NCBI GenBank assembly: GCA_022605405.1
Contig: JABYQQ010000003.1
Coordinates: 124,001 to 188,000 of the forward strand
Length of the DNA: 64,000 nt
Origin: Earliella scabrosa
Taxonomy: Eukaryota > Basidiomycota > Agaricomycetes > Polyporales > Polyporaceae
Reading direction: 5' to 3'
Position numbers and translations under genes: made by a program
Notes under the pieces: model-generated
The model's input: only the letters and a program-made list of their open reading frames with translations
Told to the model about the DNA's origin: nothing
The model's database searches: none
Part shown: positions 32,427 to 43,613 of the stretch, one piece after another
Layout: each line of letters begins with the position of its first letter
How positions within the stretch are numbered: the stretch's first letter is position 1

Positions 32427-35400
32427 ATGCTCTCCGACTCGTTCCAAAACAACTGGTGGACGACCAGCGGAGGCTCCACCTTCCTGCCCACCGCCTCGGA
32501 GCCCTCTCAGACGACCTCATTTCCGCCCTCCTCGTCCCCTGCGATACCTTCCTCATCTCCACCTCCAGCTACACCCGTGACATCCTCTTCCTCCGATCTC
32601 ACGTCTCCCTCTTCTCCCATACCCGCCAGCGCCACCTCCGACCTCTCTCGGTCTCTCAGTTCTACATTCACCACATTCACTACTTCAATCCCGGTCGTTG
32701 TGTCCGATCCTTCAACAACCTTTACATCCTTCTCCGAAACGACTATCACTTCCTCACGTGTTGTAACCTCGTTTCCTGACACTGCAACAGCACAAGGTGC
32801 TTCGGCCATCCAGCCTGTCTGCATCGGCGACGGAGTGGATGCCGCCTCATTGGGCTTGATCTCAACCCTCCTAGTTCCGTCACTTATCGGCCTATTGATA
32901 TGGGTGAGTGACAATTCACGACAATCTGTCTCCCGACGCGTACCCTGACGCGTCTCAAGTTATTGTTTGCTGTACTGCGTCCTCGCTTTCGTCAAGTGTA
33001 CGGCCTTAGAGAGTGGTTCGTCCAACAGAGGCACGTCTCATTTCATCCATCGCAATGGAGTGCTCAACTGACGCGTCGTAGTCTCCGGCCAAAGCCGTTG
33101 GGACGTTCGTTCTGGGCATTCCTCTTCCCCCATGTTCCTGTCGTCCCGTCCCTCCCATCCGATGTTTCCGACGCAGGACGTTCACTTGCCAAGGATGCAG
33201 AACTCTTCCCTTCTGACGAGCAACTCGGTCAGCGGGTTCTCTGGATATGCACGCTCATCGTCGCCGGTTGGACTGTGCTCGCCCTCGCAGGGTTCCTGCC
33301 ACTCTATATGGTCTCCACACCTTGCCTCGCGTTTTCCGCGCCGACGCCACGGTTCACCGGTGTATACTCCGCTCTTCAAGATATGAGCCTCCTCCGTCTA
33401 CTTCAGCTTCTCGATGAGGGGCAGGTCACCACAACCAACCTGGCCGTCCTCGCTCCTCGCGAGATAGTCGATGGGAGGGATGCTGCGCCCAATGCGCGGA
33501 TACGCCTTATCATCGCAACTGCGCTCGCTATCGTGTTGGGGTTACTTCCAGTCTTGTGGAAAATCCTAAAGGAGTTCAACCGCACGGTGGCTTACAGGGA
33601 ACGTTGGGCGGAGGTTCGCTGCCAGGGCCTGGAGATGGGCTGGCTCAGCGCTCGTCAAGCTCCGGGCTTCGTGGGATGGGGCGAGAAGAGACTGAAGGAC
33701 TACTTGGTCAAGATCGGATTGAGTTCAGCCTTGGACGCCAACGAACGGAACGCACGGTCGAAGCGCCGCAAACGGGCTCAGGAACTGAACAATGAAGAGA
33801 AGGCCAATTTCGAGATTGACGTGCAGTCACTGTTCTCGATTAGGTGAGTATATGTGCCAGTAGCACTCGTCGTGTGCTGGTCTGATTAGCACATGCAGTG
33901 ACACCACTCGCCTGGCGCTTCTTATTGACGAACGCGATGAGGTCCTCGAACACCTCGAGGTTGCCGAAACGAAGTACATTCAAAGCTTCCGTCTCTCTAC
34001 GCCAGAACCTTCCATCTCCGACTGGCAGCCACCCGTTCCGCCCCCTAAGGAGCCAGAAAGTCCTCCTAGGCCACCAATCAGTCGACCTCGTCCGCTCGTG
34101 GGAGCTTCGGTGAGTACTATGTAGCGTTGATACAGTCGTGTTGCTGAACATACAACAGGACCGCCATAGGAGACGCAGAGCCAGGAATCCTGCGTTTGGA
34201 TCCTCGTCGTTACCGCCGACGTCCTACGTGATGCCGTCGCAATTCTACAAGATTACCGAGCTCGATGGAATCACTGGAGGCGAGTTCGCCGATCCCGAAC
34301 GAGATCTTCCAGAGTCGTCGCGTCGCTCTCGCCAGCCCAGCTTCTCAGACTCGGTCAGCAAGCGCGTCGTTGGTAGCCGTTTCCAAGAAATGCAGCGCAA
34401 TTCTATGGCATTCGGTCGTATCCCGCTGGGTAGCCCCTTGCGTATGGATGACAACGGTCATCTTGAACCGCTCGAGATGCGCGAATCCCCCGTTCCCATG
34501 CAGGCCCCATATGGCCCCAATCAACACACCTCTTGGGATACGGCTGCATTCAGTGAGAGCATGGGACAGCCGCAGTGGCTCCAACACCAGCAGAACCCAG
34601 ATACTATCATGGAGACTGAGGAGCCTGATGAGGACTGGCATGACATCGCGCAGGAAGATCCCGAGGCGTTCCAGAACGCTGAAGAGTACCCCGCAGAGGC
34701 CCGTCGGCGCCCACGCCCACCTCGGACGCAAGGCAGGACTGGGATCCCGATCGAAGAGCATCGCGAGACCTTCCCGCTCCGCAATCGTGGACCCACAGCG
34801 CCTGAAGATATCCCACCACCTCATCTGCGCCTACAACCGAGGCAACCCTTCGTGCGCCCACTCTCCGGCATCAATCACGACGACCTTGGGGTCATCTACG
34901 CTGATATCAACCATTGGCGGTGGAAGCTGAAGGTCATCAATGCCGAAATTGCGGAGGTGCAGCGGGAATGCTATAATGACATCGCGGACGGCGCGAGAAT
35001 CAAGGGATGGCTCATGATTGGGCGCGGACTGCGGCATCTTCCCGGCGTCCAGCTTATCGAAGGGCGGGCAAAGGAAGACATTCGTTGGAGTGAACTCCAG
35101 AACCAGAGCGACTGGACGAGAAAGCTCTTGTGGTGGCTGGCAGTGATCATGATCGCCATAATCCTTGGCATTGGACGTGAGTGAACCATGTCGAGATTTG
35201 TGGTGCACAGGTCACTGACTGCTCCACCAGTAACTGCTGTCTCGGGACTCGCGGTTGCAGTCGCTCCCGATGTTGCGCACTACTTCCCGTTCTTCTTGCC
35301 GATGACCACTGGCAATCAGCTTGCTGCAGGTATCGCTACCTGCCTCGCACCAGCTATCGCAGCCACGCTATTCATTGCTGTAGCCTACGTAATGCTGCAC

Positions 35401-36873
35401 CGTAAGTCTTGTCCATTGTCTACCTGGTTCGTTGATACATCCCGGATTACAGAAACGGCGCAATCCAACGACTCCGTGTCCGTGTCGGGGTCCCAGTTCA
35501 TCGTGTTCAAGACAATGTTCTGGGTATTCACCGCGGTTGCAAGTGTCTGGCTCATCGCGACTGGTGCGGTCCTCTTCTCGATGAGGGCACTCAGCATGAA
35601 CAGCAATGTCACCCACTCAATCGCGAATGGCGCGATCTACATGAGCGCATTCGCCATGGTCCTCGTCCTGAACGTTGCCATCATCTTCCCTGGTCTGTTG
35701 ATGCTCCAACCCATCCGACTGTGGAAGGTCATCCGAGCGGAGAAGGCCGCCGTAACGCCTCGACAGCGCTTCAGAGGTACGTCATCATCGTCTTGTTGTG
35801 ATGAGCTAGCCGCTAAGAGTACACCCTCATTCAGCTGTATATCCTCGCACGTACGACCCGTCGTACGCTATCAGTTGCTGTGTGGTTGCCATCATCTTTG
35901 CATCTGCTTTTGCTTTGATCTTCCCGTTGCTCGCACCTGCTGTTCTACTCTTGCTATTGCTTACGCTAATTGGTGGGTGGTCCACTCTACAACTATTTTG
36001 GAGATGTCTCATTGAACGCGTTTTCCAGCCCATAGATTCCTTGTTGGTTACGTATACGGCCGGACTCATTCGCAGACAGGGGGACTTCTTCAGATATGGC
36101 TCCTTCGTCGCCTTGGCACTATCCTCGCTTTTCAGCCCCTTGTTCTTGGTCTCGTCTTCCTCAGTCGAAGTCTCTGGATCGAAGGTGGCATCCTATGTGG
36201 TGCCGCGGTCTTCGTCGTGGTTGTGGTAGAGACCTACTGCGACTGGAGAACCAAACTGCCTGGGCACGACTCACTCTCTCCCATCACGCAGGACTCACTG
36301 AAGACATTCGCACAGAGCGCCAAGCCCACCAGGCAGCGCGATGTGGACGAGGAGAGCACAAGTCTCGTCAGCACCGCGCGGATGACTCGCGCTCGGGGCT
36401 CGTTTGCGTCTGTGCTGGAGATGATGTCCCTGACATTGGCAGTGACACCGTCCCCATCTGAAACAAGGGGATCCGTACCACTTGGTAAGCGCTGAACCGC
36501 AAACTGTCCCCTCGCGCTTGTCACTCACCCATGGAATTCCCTTATGTACATAGAAACCGAGACACTAGACGACCTGACGGCGACCGAGCGAGCCGCACGC
36601 ACGAATCCCGACGCCCCACCGCACCTTCCTCCGCTTCCCTTCGCCGATCACGCGGAGGAGATGTCAGGCGTGCTGTATGCACCGGAGCTCCTCGCACCAC
36701 CGCCGATGATCTGGCTTCCGAACGATGTGGGGGGCATCGGCCGCTCGGAAGCCTATGACCTGCAGCGCTACCACAACCTACCTGTGACATTGGATGTGCG
36801 CGCAAAGGAGGACGTGCACTGGCCCCGCCGTTCGTTCTCCTCGCACTCGCACTCCGCGCAACCCACGCCGTAG
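32427..36873 (+). CDS. CSC1/OSCA/TMEM63-type osmosensitive cation channel (DUF221)
   Basis: One long multi-exon gene. The N-terminus (about 120 residues) is Ser/Thr/Pro-rich and extracellular-type, then TM0 ASLGLISTLLVPSLIGLLIW with LLFAVLRPRFRQVYGLREWF, the family's first segment. Next come QRVLWICTLIVAGWTVLALA, RIRLIIATALAIVLGLLPVL with KEFNRTVAYRERWAEVRCQG, and a large cytosolic part with DTTRLALLIDERDEVLEHLE. A long insert of about 300 residues rich in Pro/Arg/Glu follows. The pore-side TM block (WWLAVIMIAIILGIG, FIVFKTMFWVFTAVASVWLI, MSAFAMVLVLNVAIIFPGLL, VVAIIFASAFALIFPLLAPA) precedes a TM-containing segment and a polar tail. The order fits the mechanosensitive, calcium-permeable CSC1/OSCA channels of the plasma membrane. 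The in-frame ATG at 32349 is an alternative start. Some exon joins near 35980-36090 are inferred. Confidence 0.85.
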
Positions 36874-37064
36874 CCCGCCCGTTGACATAGGACTGATCTG
36901 TTGTGCTCATCTCTACATGTCTTGGATTTTGTTGGACGATCGACTTGTATCGGTACAATTACTATGGTTGTATGACTCGGTATAGCATGCGAACTCTCGT
37001 AAGTAATACTTGCTGAGAAGGGGACATGATAGATGTATAAGGATTGTGAGTAACGAATTGTCAC

Positions 37065-37136
37065 TCCCTGGTAGTATATCGGTTAGTACACGCGCCTGTC
37101 ACGCGCGAAAGCGGGGTTCGACTCCCCGCCAGGGAG
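37065..37136 (+). tRNA. tRNA-Asp (GTC), intronless
   Basis: A complete cloverleaf of 72 nt. Acceptor stem TCCCTGG pairs with CCAGGGA, with G as discriminator. D-stem GTAT/GTAC, anticodon stem CGCGC/GCGCG with loop CTGTCAC (anticodon GTC at 37098-37100), T-stem CGGGG/CCCCG with loop TTCGACT. No intron. A T5 run about 20 nt downstream (near 37160) could terminate Pol III. Confidence 0.97.
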
Positions 37137-37424
37137 GTCTGATCAACATACTGCATGTTTTTCGCCGAGGTCAGACAGTCAACAGGTTTGTATTGTATAT
37201 CGCAACCAGCTCTAGACAGCAACTGAGGAAAGGCAGCAACCAGGCCGACAATGTATTAATATTGCCATTTGACATCAAGTCCGAGAGCCTAATAAGCTGG
37301 ATGGATATATGTACGTGTGCAGTGCGGGCTACAGATGCAGTGGATAACAAGAGAGGACATGGACGCAGCGCCCATAACGGTCGAAAATCGGTATGTACTC
37401 TTGAAGAGCTTGCAGAACACCCCC

Positions 37425-39780
37425 CTATGTTGCCTGCTGGCTACATTCACCAAGCCAGCTGTTCTTTGGGAACGGCTGCTTGAAATCATCCCGCCACGTC
37501 GTAAGATTCGGGTTCGTGTAAGCCTCGATATACCTGTGACTTGTCAGCTAGTGAAACCATGCTGCAAGAACGCTGTCCTCACTCTGCGATGTACGCCTGC
37601 GTCGGGAAGTCCGAAGGGTCGCAACCGATATTGAGGTTGTCCGGGTCCTGGTACACACGGATCCAGTCGACCCGCATAGTCGTGGGGAACGTCAAGTGGT
37701 CGAGGTCGACGAAGCCGAAGTTGGTAGACATGCCCAAGTTGGCGATGATGTACTAGATAGATGGTGAGCACCTGAGCTAGGTCTGAGAGTGCTACGCTTA
37801 CCATGGGCTCTTGAGGGACTGCACGCGGTCCGATCTCAACAGCAGTGTCTGCGGCAAAACCAGGCTGACGGAGCGTCCAGGCGAGCTTGCCGTCCGAAAT
37901 CCAAGTGATATACTGGTTGCATGCTTGGTCAGCTGAAGTCCTCAAATTCGTCAACAAACTCACGGCATCGTCGAAACCGGGCTTGTATTGAATGCCGTAA
38001 ATGGAGAAGACGCCTCCGGTTAGCTCGTAAGCTTCCTGGTCTATTCAGATGTTTGTGAGTTTGTGAGCATTGACGTCATAGCGTGTTTCGGATTCTACAT
38101 ACTGGTCTCAGTAACGACGGAACTCGCCTGCTGGAAGGCCGCGCCTTTGTAGCTGTTCAGTTCGCTTACAGTTGCATCCGCGATGAACAGATTGTCCGAA
38201 GTGTTGAACCAGTTGTAGTTCTCGTTGAATGGCTATGAGGCGGGTGAGTTGTAGAACAATGCACTGACATATAGTACTTACACCCCATTGCGCCGACTGA
38301 GATACTTGTCCAGACAGAGGATCACCAGAGATCTAGGGTTGAGGACGGTTAGTTGACCTATGACACAGGGCAATCGAAGCTCCGGTACTCACCTGGGCTT
38401 CAAACATATCGATCTCCGGTGCAGATCGCCCCACATAGGTGCCATCCTTGTGAACTGGTCCCGGGTGAGGCTCTCCGGGACAGGTGCAGCGAGACAGTTT
38501 TTGCCCTGGAAGATAGGATAGAGCGAAATCATAATCCTTTGTGCCCGTATTGGTAGCCGCGATAGGGAGCCCATTGAGGGTCTGGTTCGCTACGGTACCG
38601 ACGTCGCAAGTATCGTAAGTATACGGCCACTACAATGCGTGTTAGTGAACAAGTGTCCAGCAGAGTAGGTGCGCTGCACACACCATTCCCTCAAGACTAG
38701 CACCGTATCCAGCACGGCCAAGATTGCCCATTGTCCAAATGGCAGGCCAGAGTCCGAGTACGTTGTTGGTGCCGGGAAGAACGACAGAGGCAAGGATCAA
38801 ACCGCCGGTGAAGCAGAACTTGTTCCAGGTCGACATCATCCCGCCCATGAAGTGCAAGTCGTGGATTTCGCGTCGACTGAGGGTGATTTCGAGGGAACCA
38901 TTCCTTGTAGTGATCGCGGACGGGTCGTACCACTCCATGTTGTTTGTTTGCCAGTAATGGAGGTCGACAGCCTCCCAATACGGGTCGTCACCAGGGTAGA
39001 AAGAGCGCCCTTCTTCATTGAACTCGTCCGAGAAGACCAGCTGCCACTCTTTGCCGGACTCGAAGTCGGTATATGTTCGAGCGTCAGCCGGTGTTTCCAC
39101 ATCGATGAGACCATAGTTGCCAATGGATGGTAGTTGGCCAGAAGCGTTGATCCCGCCTATATTGAACCCTCCGTTGGTTGACAAGGGCGTCCTGGTGAAG
39201 TACGTGATGAGGGGAAACCCGGCGCTGGGCGTCCTCATGTTCAACCAAACACTCGTTGAAACGAAGACGCCAGACACTCACAATAGGGTAAGTATCCCAG
39301 CGCAAAGAACAAACAGGCAGCCGAGGTTCGCAAGCCCCCTCATGGTGAAGATATTGCCACCCTTGTCGCTATTACGGTCTCTCCGGGGATCTGGATTGTG
39401 GAGGTAGTCGTCGTTCTCGGGGTGATCTATCCCCAAATTGGCGCCCCATGAAGCAGGGTCCGGAGAGAGGGAATACTGAGGAGGAGGGCTCTCGCGACGC
39501 GTCTTCGTCTGAGGCAAGATAACATACCTTGTCCGAGAGCGATGGAGGCATGGAAGACATCTTCACAGACCCATATCGAGACTCGTTCTGCCGTCGAGTA
39601 AGAGCTGTGCACAGGCCAGTCAAGCGTAGCAACGGGACGTATACTCACGAGCGATGCCTCGCTGGCCATGGTGCGAAGGCGGGGGTCCCCTTGCACGCTC
39701 GGCATGTTCGGACTGAGGAGACTGGTCGTGGAGGGCGTGTCGGATTGGACGTATGGGTTCTGACGCATGGCGGACGCCAT
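37425..39780 (-). CDS. KRE6/SKN1-type GH16 transmembrane glucanase-like protein, copy A
   Basis: Fungal KRE6/SKN1 proteins are type II Golgi/ER membrane proteins needed for beta-1,6-glucan. The N-terminal cytoplasmic part is Ser/Thr-rich (MASAMRQNPYVQSDTPSTTS), and a single TM follows (GLANLGCLFVLCAGILTLL). The lumenal GH16 part carries KEWQLVFSDEFNEEGRSFYP, DPYWEAVDLHYW, STWNKFCFTGGLILASVVLP, LGLWPAIWTMGNLGRAGYGA, the catalytic-type E-x-D-x-x-E in APEIDMFEAQ, and late blocks WISDGKLAWTL and VDWIRVYQDPDNLNIGCDP. The C-terminus runs LTTWRDDFKQPFPKN. It is spliced from about ten exons. It is more divergent from B and C than these are from each other, mostly in the middle and at the last 15 residues. 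The stop is at 37425. Confidence 0.9.
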
Positions 39781-40382
39781 CGCGAGCTGTGGGGGCGACG
39801 AGACACTGGGAGGTTAAGTCGAAAGCAGTGAGCGACAGACGGGTGCTGGGAGAAGAGAGAAAAAGAGACGGGCGGGCTGAGGGGGACGGGAGGCAAAGAG
39901 CGGAGGGTGGGCGAGATGGAGAGCGAAGCTGGGGGCACTGAGAACGTCTTCGCTGCGTCGAGCACAACGGCGGCTTTGGAACCGACGCTCGCTTACGTCA
40001 CCCGTCCAATCCCAGTCCGCCCAAAAATAGCTCGACAGCGGGCACATCGCAACGTCTTGTTCTGTTCTTCCTGCCTCCCGGGCGCGGTCCGCCCTCGGTC
40101 CTTGCACGCGTGCGTCGTCGCATCGCACACAGGGACGGGACGGGACCTGCTCCTCATGCCAGTCACACATGCGCACCGCCACTCGCAGCATCTTCAAGCA
40201 TGCATAAATCCAACGGTCGGTGCGTATGAGATAGGTACAAATCTGTGTGGGAAGACAGCATGAGTACCGCAGCCAGGCGGTTGCATCCAGTGGAGCAGCG
40301 CTGTCACTTACGAACGAGCACAGCAACGATCGCGTGAGCGCAACTAGGGAATATGTATCGTAAAATGTACGGGTAACAGGCT
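39781..40382. other. Promoter side of GH16 copy A and 3' side of copy B
   Basis: About 600 bp. GA-rich on the plus strand (pyrimidine-rich on the minus strand, 39830-39920), which fits the leader of copy A transcribed leftward. No coding frame is supported. Confidence 0.45.
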
Positions 40383-42735
40383 CTAGCACTGTCCGAGGTA
40401 CTTGTTCCGAGGGAACGGCTGCTTGTAGTCGTCCACCCACGTCGTCAGGTTCGGGTTGGTATATGCCTCGATGTACCTGTGCACGCCGACATCAGTAAGC
40501 ACAACCGCACGCGGTGCATTCTATGGACAACGCACTCCTCGATGTAAGCCTTGGTCGGGAAGTCCGGAGGGTCACAGCCGAGGTTGATGTTGTTGGGGTC
40601 TTGGTACACACGAACCCAATCCACCTTCATGAGGGCCGGGAATACCAGGTGCTCGTAGTCGACGAATCCGAAGTTCTCCGACAGACCCAAGTTCATGATG
40701 ATGTACTAAAACGTTTCCCGTCAGCTTCCTACGTCAGAGCAAAACAAGAGTCATGCGGACCATCGGCTCCTGAGGCACTGGCCGTGCACTGATCTCCGCG
40801 ATGGGGTCAGGGCCCATACCAGCGGCCTGGATGGTCCATGCAAGGACGCCATCGTTGATCCATGAAATGTACTGCAAACGAGACATGAGCTCCTGGCTTC
40901 CAAGACGATCGTCGCTGGACATACCGCATCACCGAAGCCTGGCTTGTACTGGAAGCCGTACACGGAGAACTCGCCCCCGTTGAACTGGTACGCCGATTGC
41001 TCTAGCCGGAGATCAGCACTAAGCTCGTAACGGCAGCTCATCCCAGTACGCACTCGTCAACGAGACAACGGACGTAGCTTGCTGGAACACGCCTCCCTTG
41101 TAGCCGTTGAGCAAGCTCGCGGTGTCGTTTGCAATGAACAGGTTCTCCGGCGTTTCAATCCAAGTGTATTGGTAGTTGAAGGGCTGGGGGACGGTGTGAG
41201 TCTCTCACTGCGCTTGTGAGCACGAGCATCTTTGGATACATACCGCCCATTGTCCAGACTGTGAGACCGCACCAACCCTTCCTTCGCCGACACCACCAAT
41301 CTACAGAAGAAAACCTGGTCAGTTCGATGCTGCGGCTCGGATGTTGGAGACATACCTGCGCTTCAAACACATCAATTTCCGGGGCGGAACGACCGACATA
41401 CTCCCCGTTCTCGTGCACGGGACCGGGGTGGGACTCGCCAGGACATGTGCAGCGAGACAACCTCTGACCAGGGAGGAAAGACAACGCGCCACCGTTGCCT
41501 TTATCGTTGTCTCTTGTAGCGGCTATGGGTAGGCCGTTCAGAGTTTGGTTCTTGAGTGTACCGACATCGCAAGCGTCGTAAGTGTACGGCCACTGGTGGA
41601 TGGAAGACGAAGTTAGCCACGGCCACGTGTGATACAATATGGCGCACATACCATTCCTTCAAGCGAGGCACCGTACCCCGCGCGACCCAGATTACCCATC
41701 GCCCAGACGGCAGGCCACAAACCCTCGATGTTATTGAAACCGGGGAGCATGACGGATGCTTCGAGAATGCCTCCGGTGAAGCAGAACTTGTTCCAAGTCG
41801 ACATCATACCGCCGGTGTACTCAAGATCGTGGCTGGGTTTGTCTATCAGGGTGATTTCCAAGGAACCGTTGCGCGTGGTGATCTGCCCCGGGTCATACCA
41901 CTCCTTGTTGTTCGTTCCCCAGTAGTGCAAGTCGACCGCTTCCCAGTACGGGTCATCACCAGGGTAGAACGAGCGACCGTCGACGTTGAACTCGTCGCTG
42001 AACACGAGCTGCCAGGTCTGGCCAAACACGTAGTCGGTCTTAGTGTGGAATTCGAGCGGGGTGTCCTTGTCGATGAGGCCCCAATTGCCCGGAATGTCGG
42101 GAACCTGGCCGCTGGCGTTGATGCCGCCGAAGTTGAAGCCGCCCATGAAGGACGGCTCTTCCTTTGTGAAGTAGGTAATCAACGGGTATCCAGCGCTACG
42201 CAGCAATTCAGTCGGTGATGAGCAGGAAGTGGAGCGATGTGGCGGCCACGTACAACAGCGTCAAGATGCCCATGGTCAAGATGAAGATGCATCCAAGGTT
42301 CATGAACCCACGTCCGGTCAAGATGTGTCCACCCTTGTCGTTCTTGCGGTCCCGCAGCGGATCAGGGTTGTGCAGCTTGTCGTCGGCCTCTGGACCATTG
42401 AGGTCGGCCGGATCGAGAGGAAGGACATACTACGCCGCAATGCAGGCATGAGGGGGAAAGTTGGAAGGCAAGCAGTAGCGACTACAACTCACTTTGTCTG
42501 ATATAGAGTTGGGGACATGGGTTGATGCGGTGTTCTGTGTCCGTGTCAATACTACTCACATGTACATCAAACCGTAGCAAGGCATGGGACTGACCATGGA
42601 AGTCGTGCTCGGTGATGGGCGTAGGCCGCGCGAGAACGCAGGTCTCACTTCCTCATGCTGGGAGGAGAGGAGTGAGGTGGTAGAGGGAGCGGCGGATTGG
42701 TAGTAGCGAGGTTGGCCCGATCCCTGATGGGCCAT
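40383..42735 (-). CDS. KRE6/SKN1-type GH16 transmembrane glucanase-like protein, copy B
   Basis: Same architecture as copies A and C. Start MAHQGSGQPRYYQSAAPSTT at 42735 with a GTCAGT donor soon after. A cytoplasmic Ser-rich region is followed by TM (MNLGCIFILTMGILTLLYVA). The GH16 core has SFMGGFNFGGINASGQVPDI, GQTWQLVFSDEFNVDGRSFY, STWNKFCFTGGILEASVMLP, and LWPAVWAMGNLGRAGYGASL. The nucleophile and acid-base pair is in VGRSAPEIDVFEAQ. Late blocks include INDGVLAWTIQAAGMGPDPI and the end WVDDYKQPFPRNKYLGQC. Copy C is clearly the closest paralogue. The gene is likely under the same cell-wall control as its neighbours, but the sequence alone does not show this. About 600 bp separate its 3' end from copy A. 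Confidence 0.92.
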
Positions 42736-43358
42736 GCTAGCTGGGCGAGTCTAATAGCGGTGGAGAAAGGACAGGACCGGGACTGCGAGGCGTGGTGGTA
42801 ATACAGAGAGAAGAGAGTTGTAGAGTGCGATGCCGCTTGGCGGGATAGACCTGGAGTCGGGTGTCTTGGGAACTCCGGTCCAATGGGCACGCCGCATGAT
42901 CGCCAAGAGTCTCGGTCTGCGTCCTCCGCTTCAACCGCGTAGAATTTCCAAACTCGTCTAAGGATGCCGCTCTGAACGCGAATGATGAGCGCACCCAGAG
43001 CGCACGCCTCTGCTTCCGATGCGACGTCGAATGTCCGCCGACGTGCACCGTTAGGGCGCACTGTTTCGCGCGGTAGTCCTATGCGGACGTGCTCTTCAGT
43101 GCCTACTAGTATGATCAGGTACCACTGCGGCTGTGTGGTCTAGAAAGATATGTTGACCCACGTGCACGTCACCACATTCCGCGCTCTACAGAATGAACCT
43201 AGTAGGATTGTTAGATGTTCGTGAAACATGTTGTATGGAGACAGATGCGGCGCATGGGCACTTCGCAACTGGGAAGAACAAGAAGCCGACATGAGCCTTG
43301 GCACGGCTGTTGAATGGGGGAAGCTACGGCAGATGTCAATCAGGCGTTGAGCGGTTAA

Positions 43359-43453
43359 TCCCGCTTAGCTCAGTGGTAGAGCGCATCACTAGTACCGGTC
43401 ACGTGACTGAAAGGGCTATGATGAGGTCAGTTGTTCGAATCAGCTAGTGGGAA
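43359..43453 (+). tRNA. tRNA-Thr (AGT) with 23-nt intron
   Basis: Acceptor stem TCCCGCT/AGTGGGA (one G-T pair), D-stem GCTC/GAGC, anticodon stem CATCA/TGATG, T-stem AGTTG/CAGCT with loop TTCGAAT, and discriminator A at 43453. The anticodon AGT is at 43391-43393. The intron lies at the canonical place after position 37 (43395-43417) and holds the palindrome GTCACGTGAC. TTTTT right after the gene (about 43456-43460) is a Pol III terminator. Confidence 0.95.
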
Positions 43454-43613
43454 GTTTTTATACCGTTGAAATGAGATGGCCCTCTCGCCATCCTGGCAAA
43501 GCTCTCTCATGTTTGACACCACAAACGAGGAAGGTGGTGGCTCACTGTCATGTACGATAGAGTAATGCAGCAATCGAACAGCGGAAACTATGTGACAAGC
43601 TTATATACGTACT

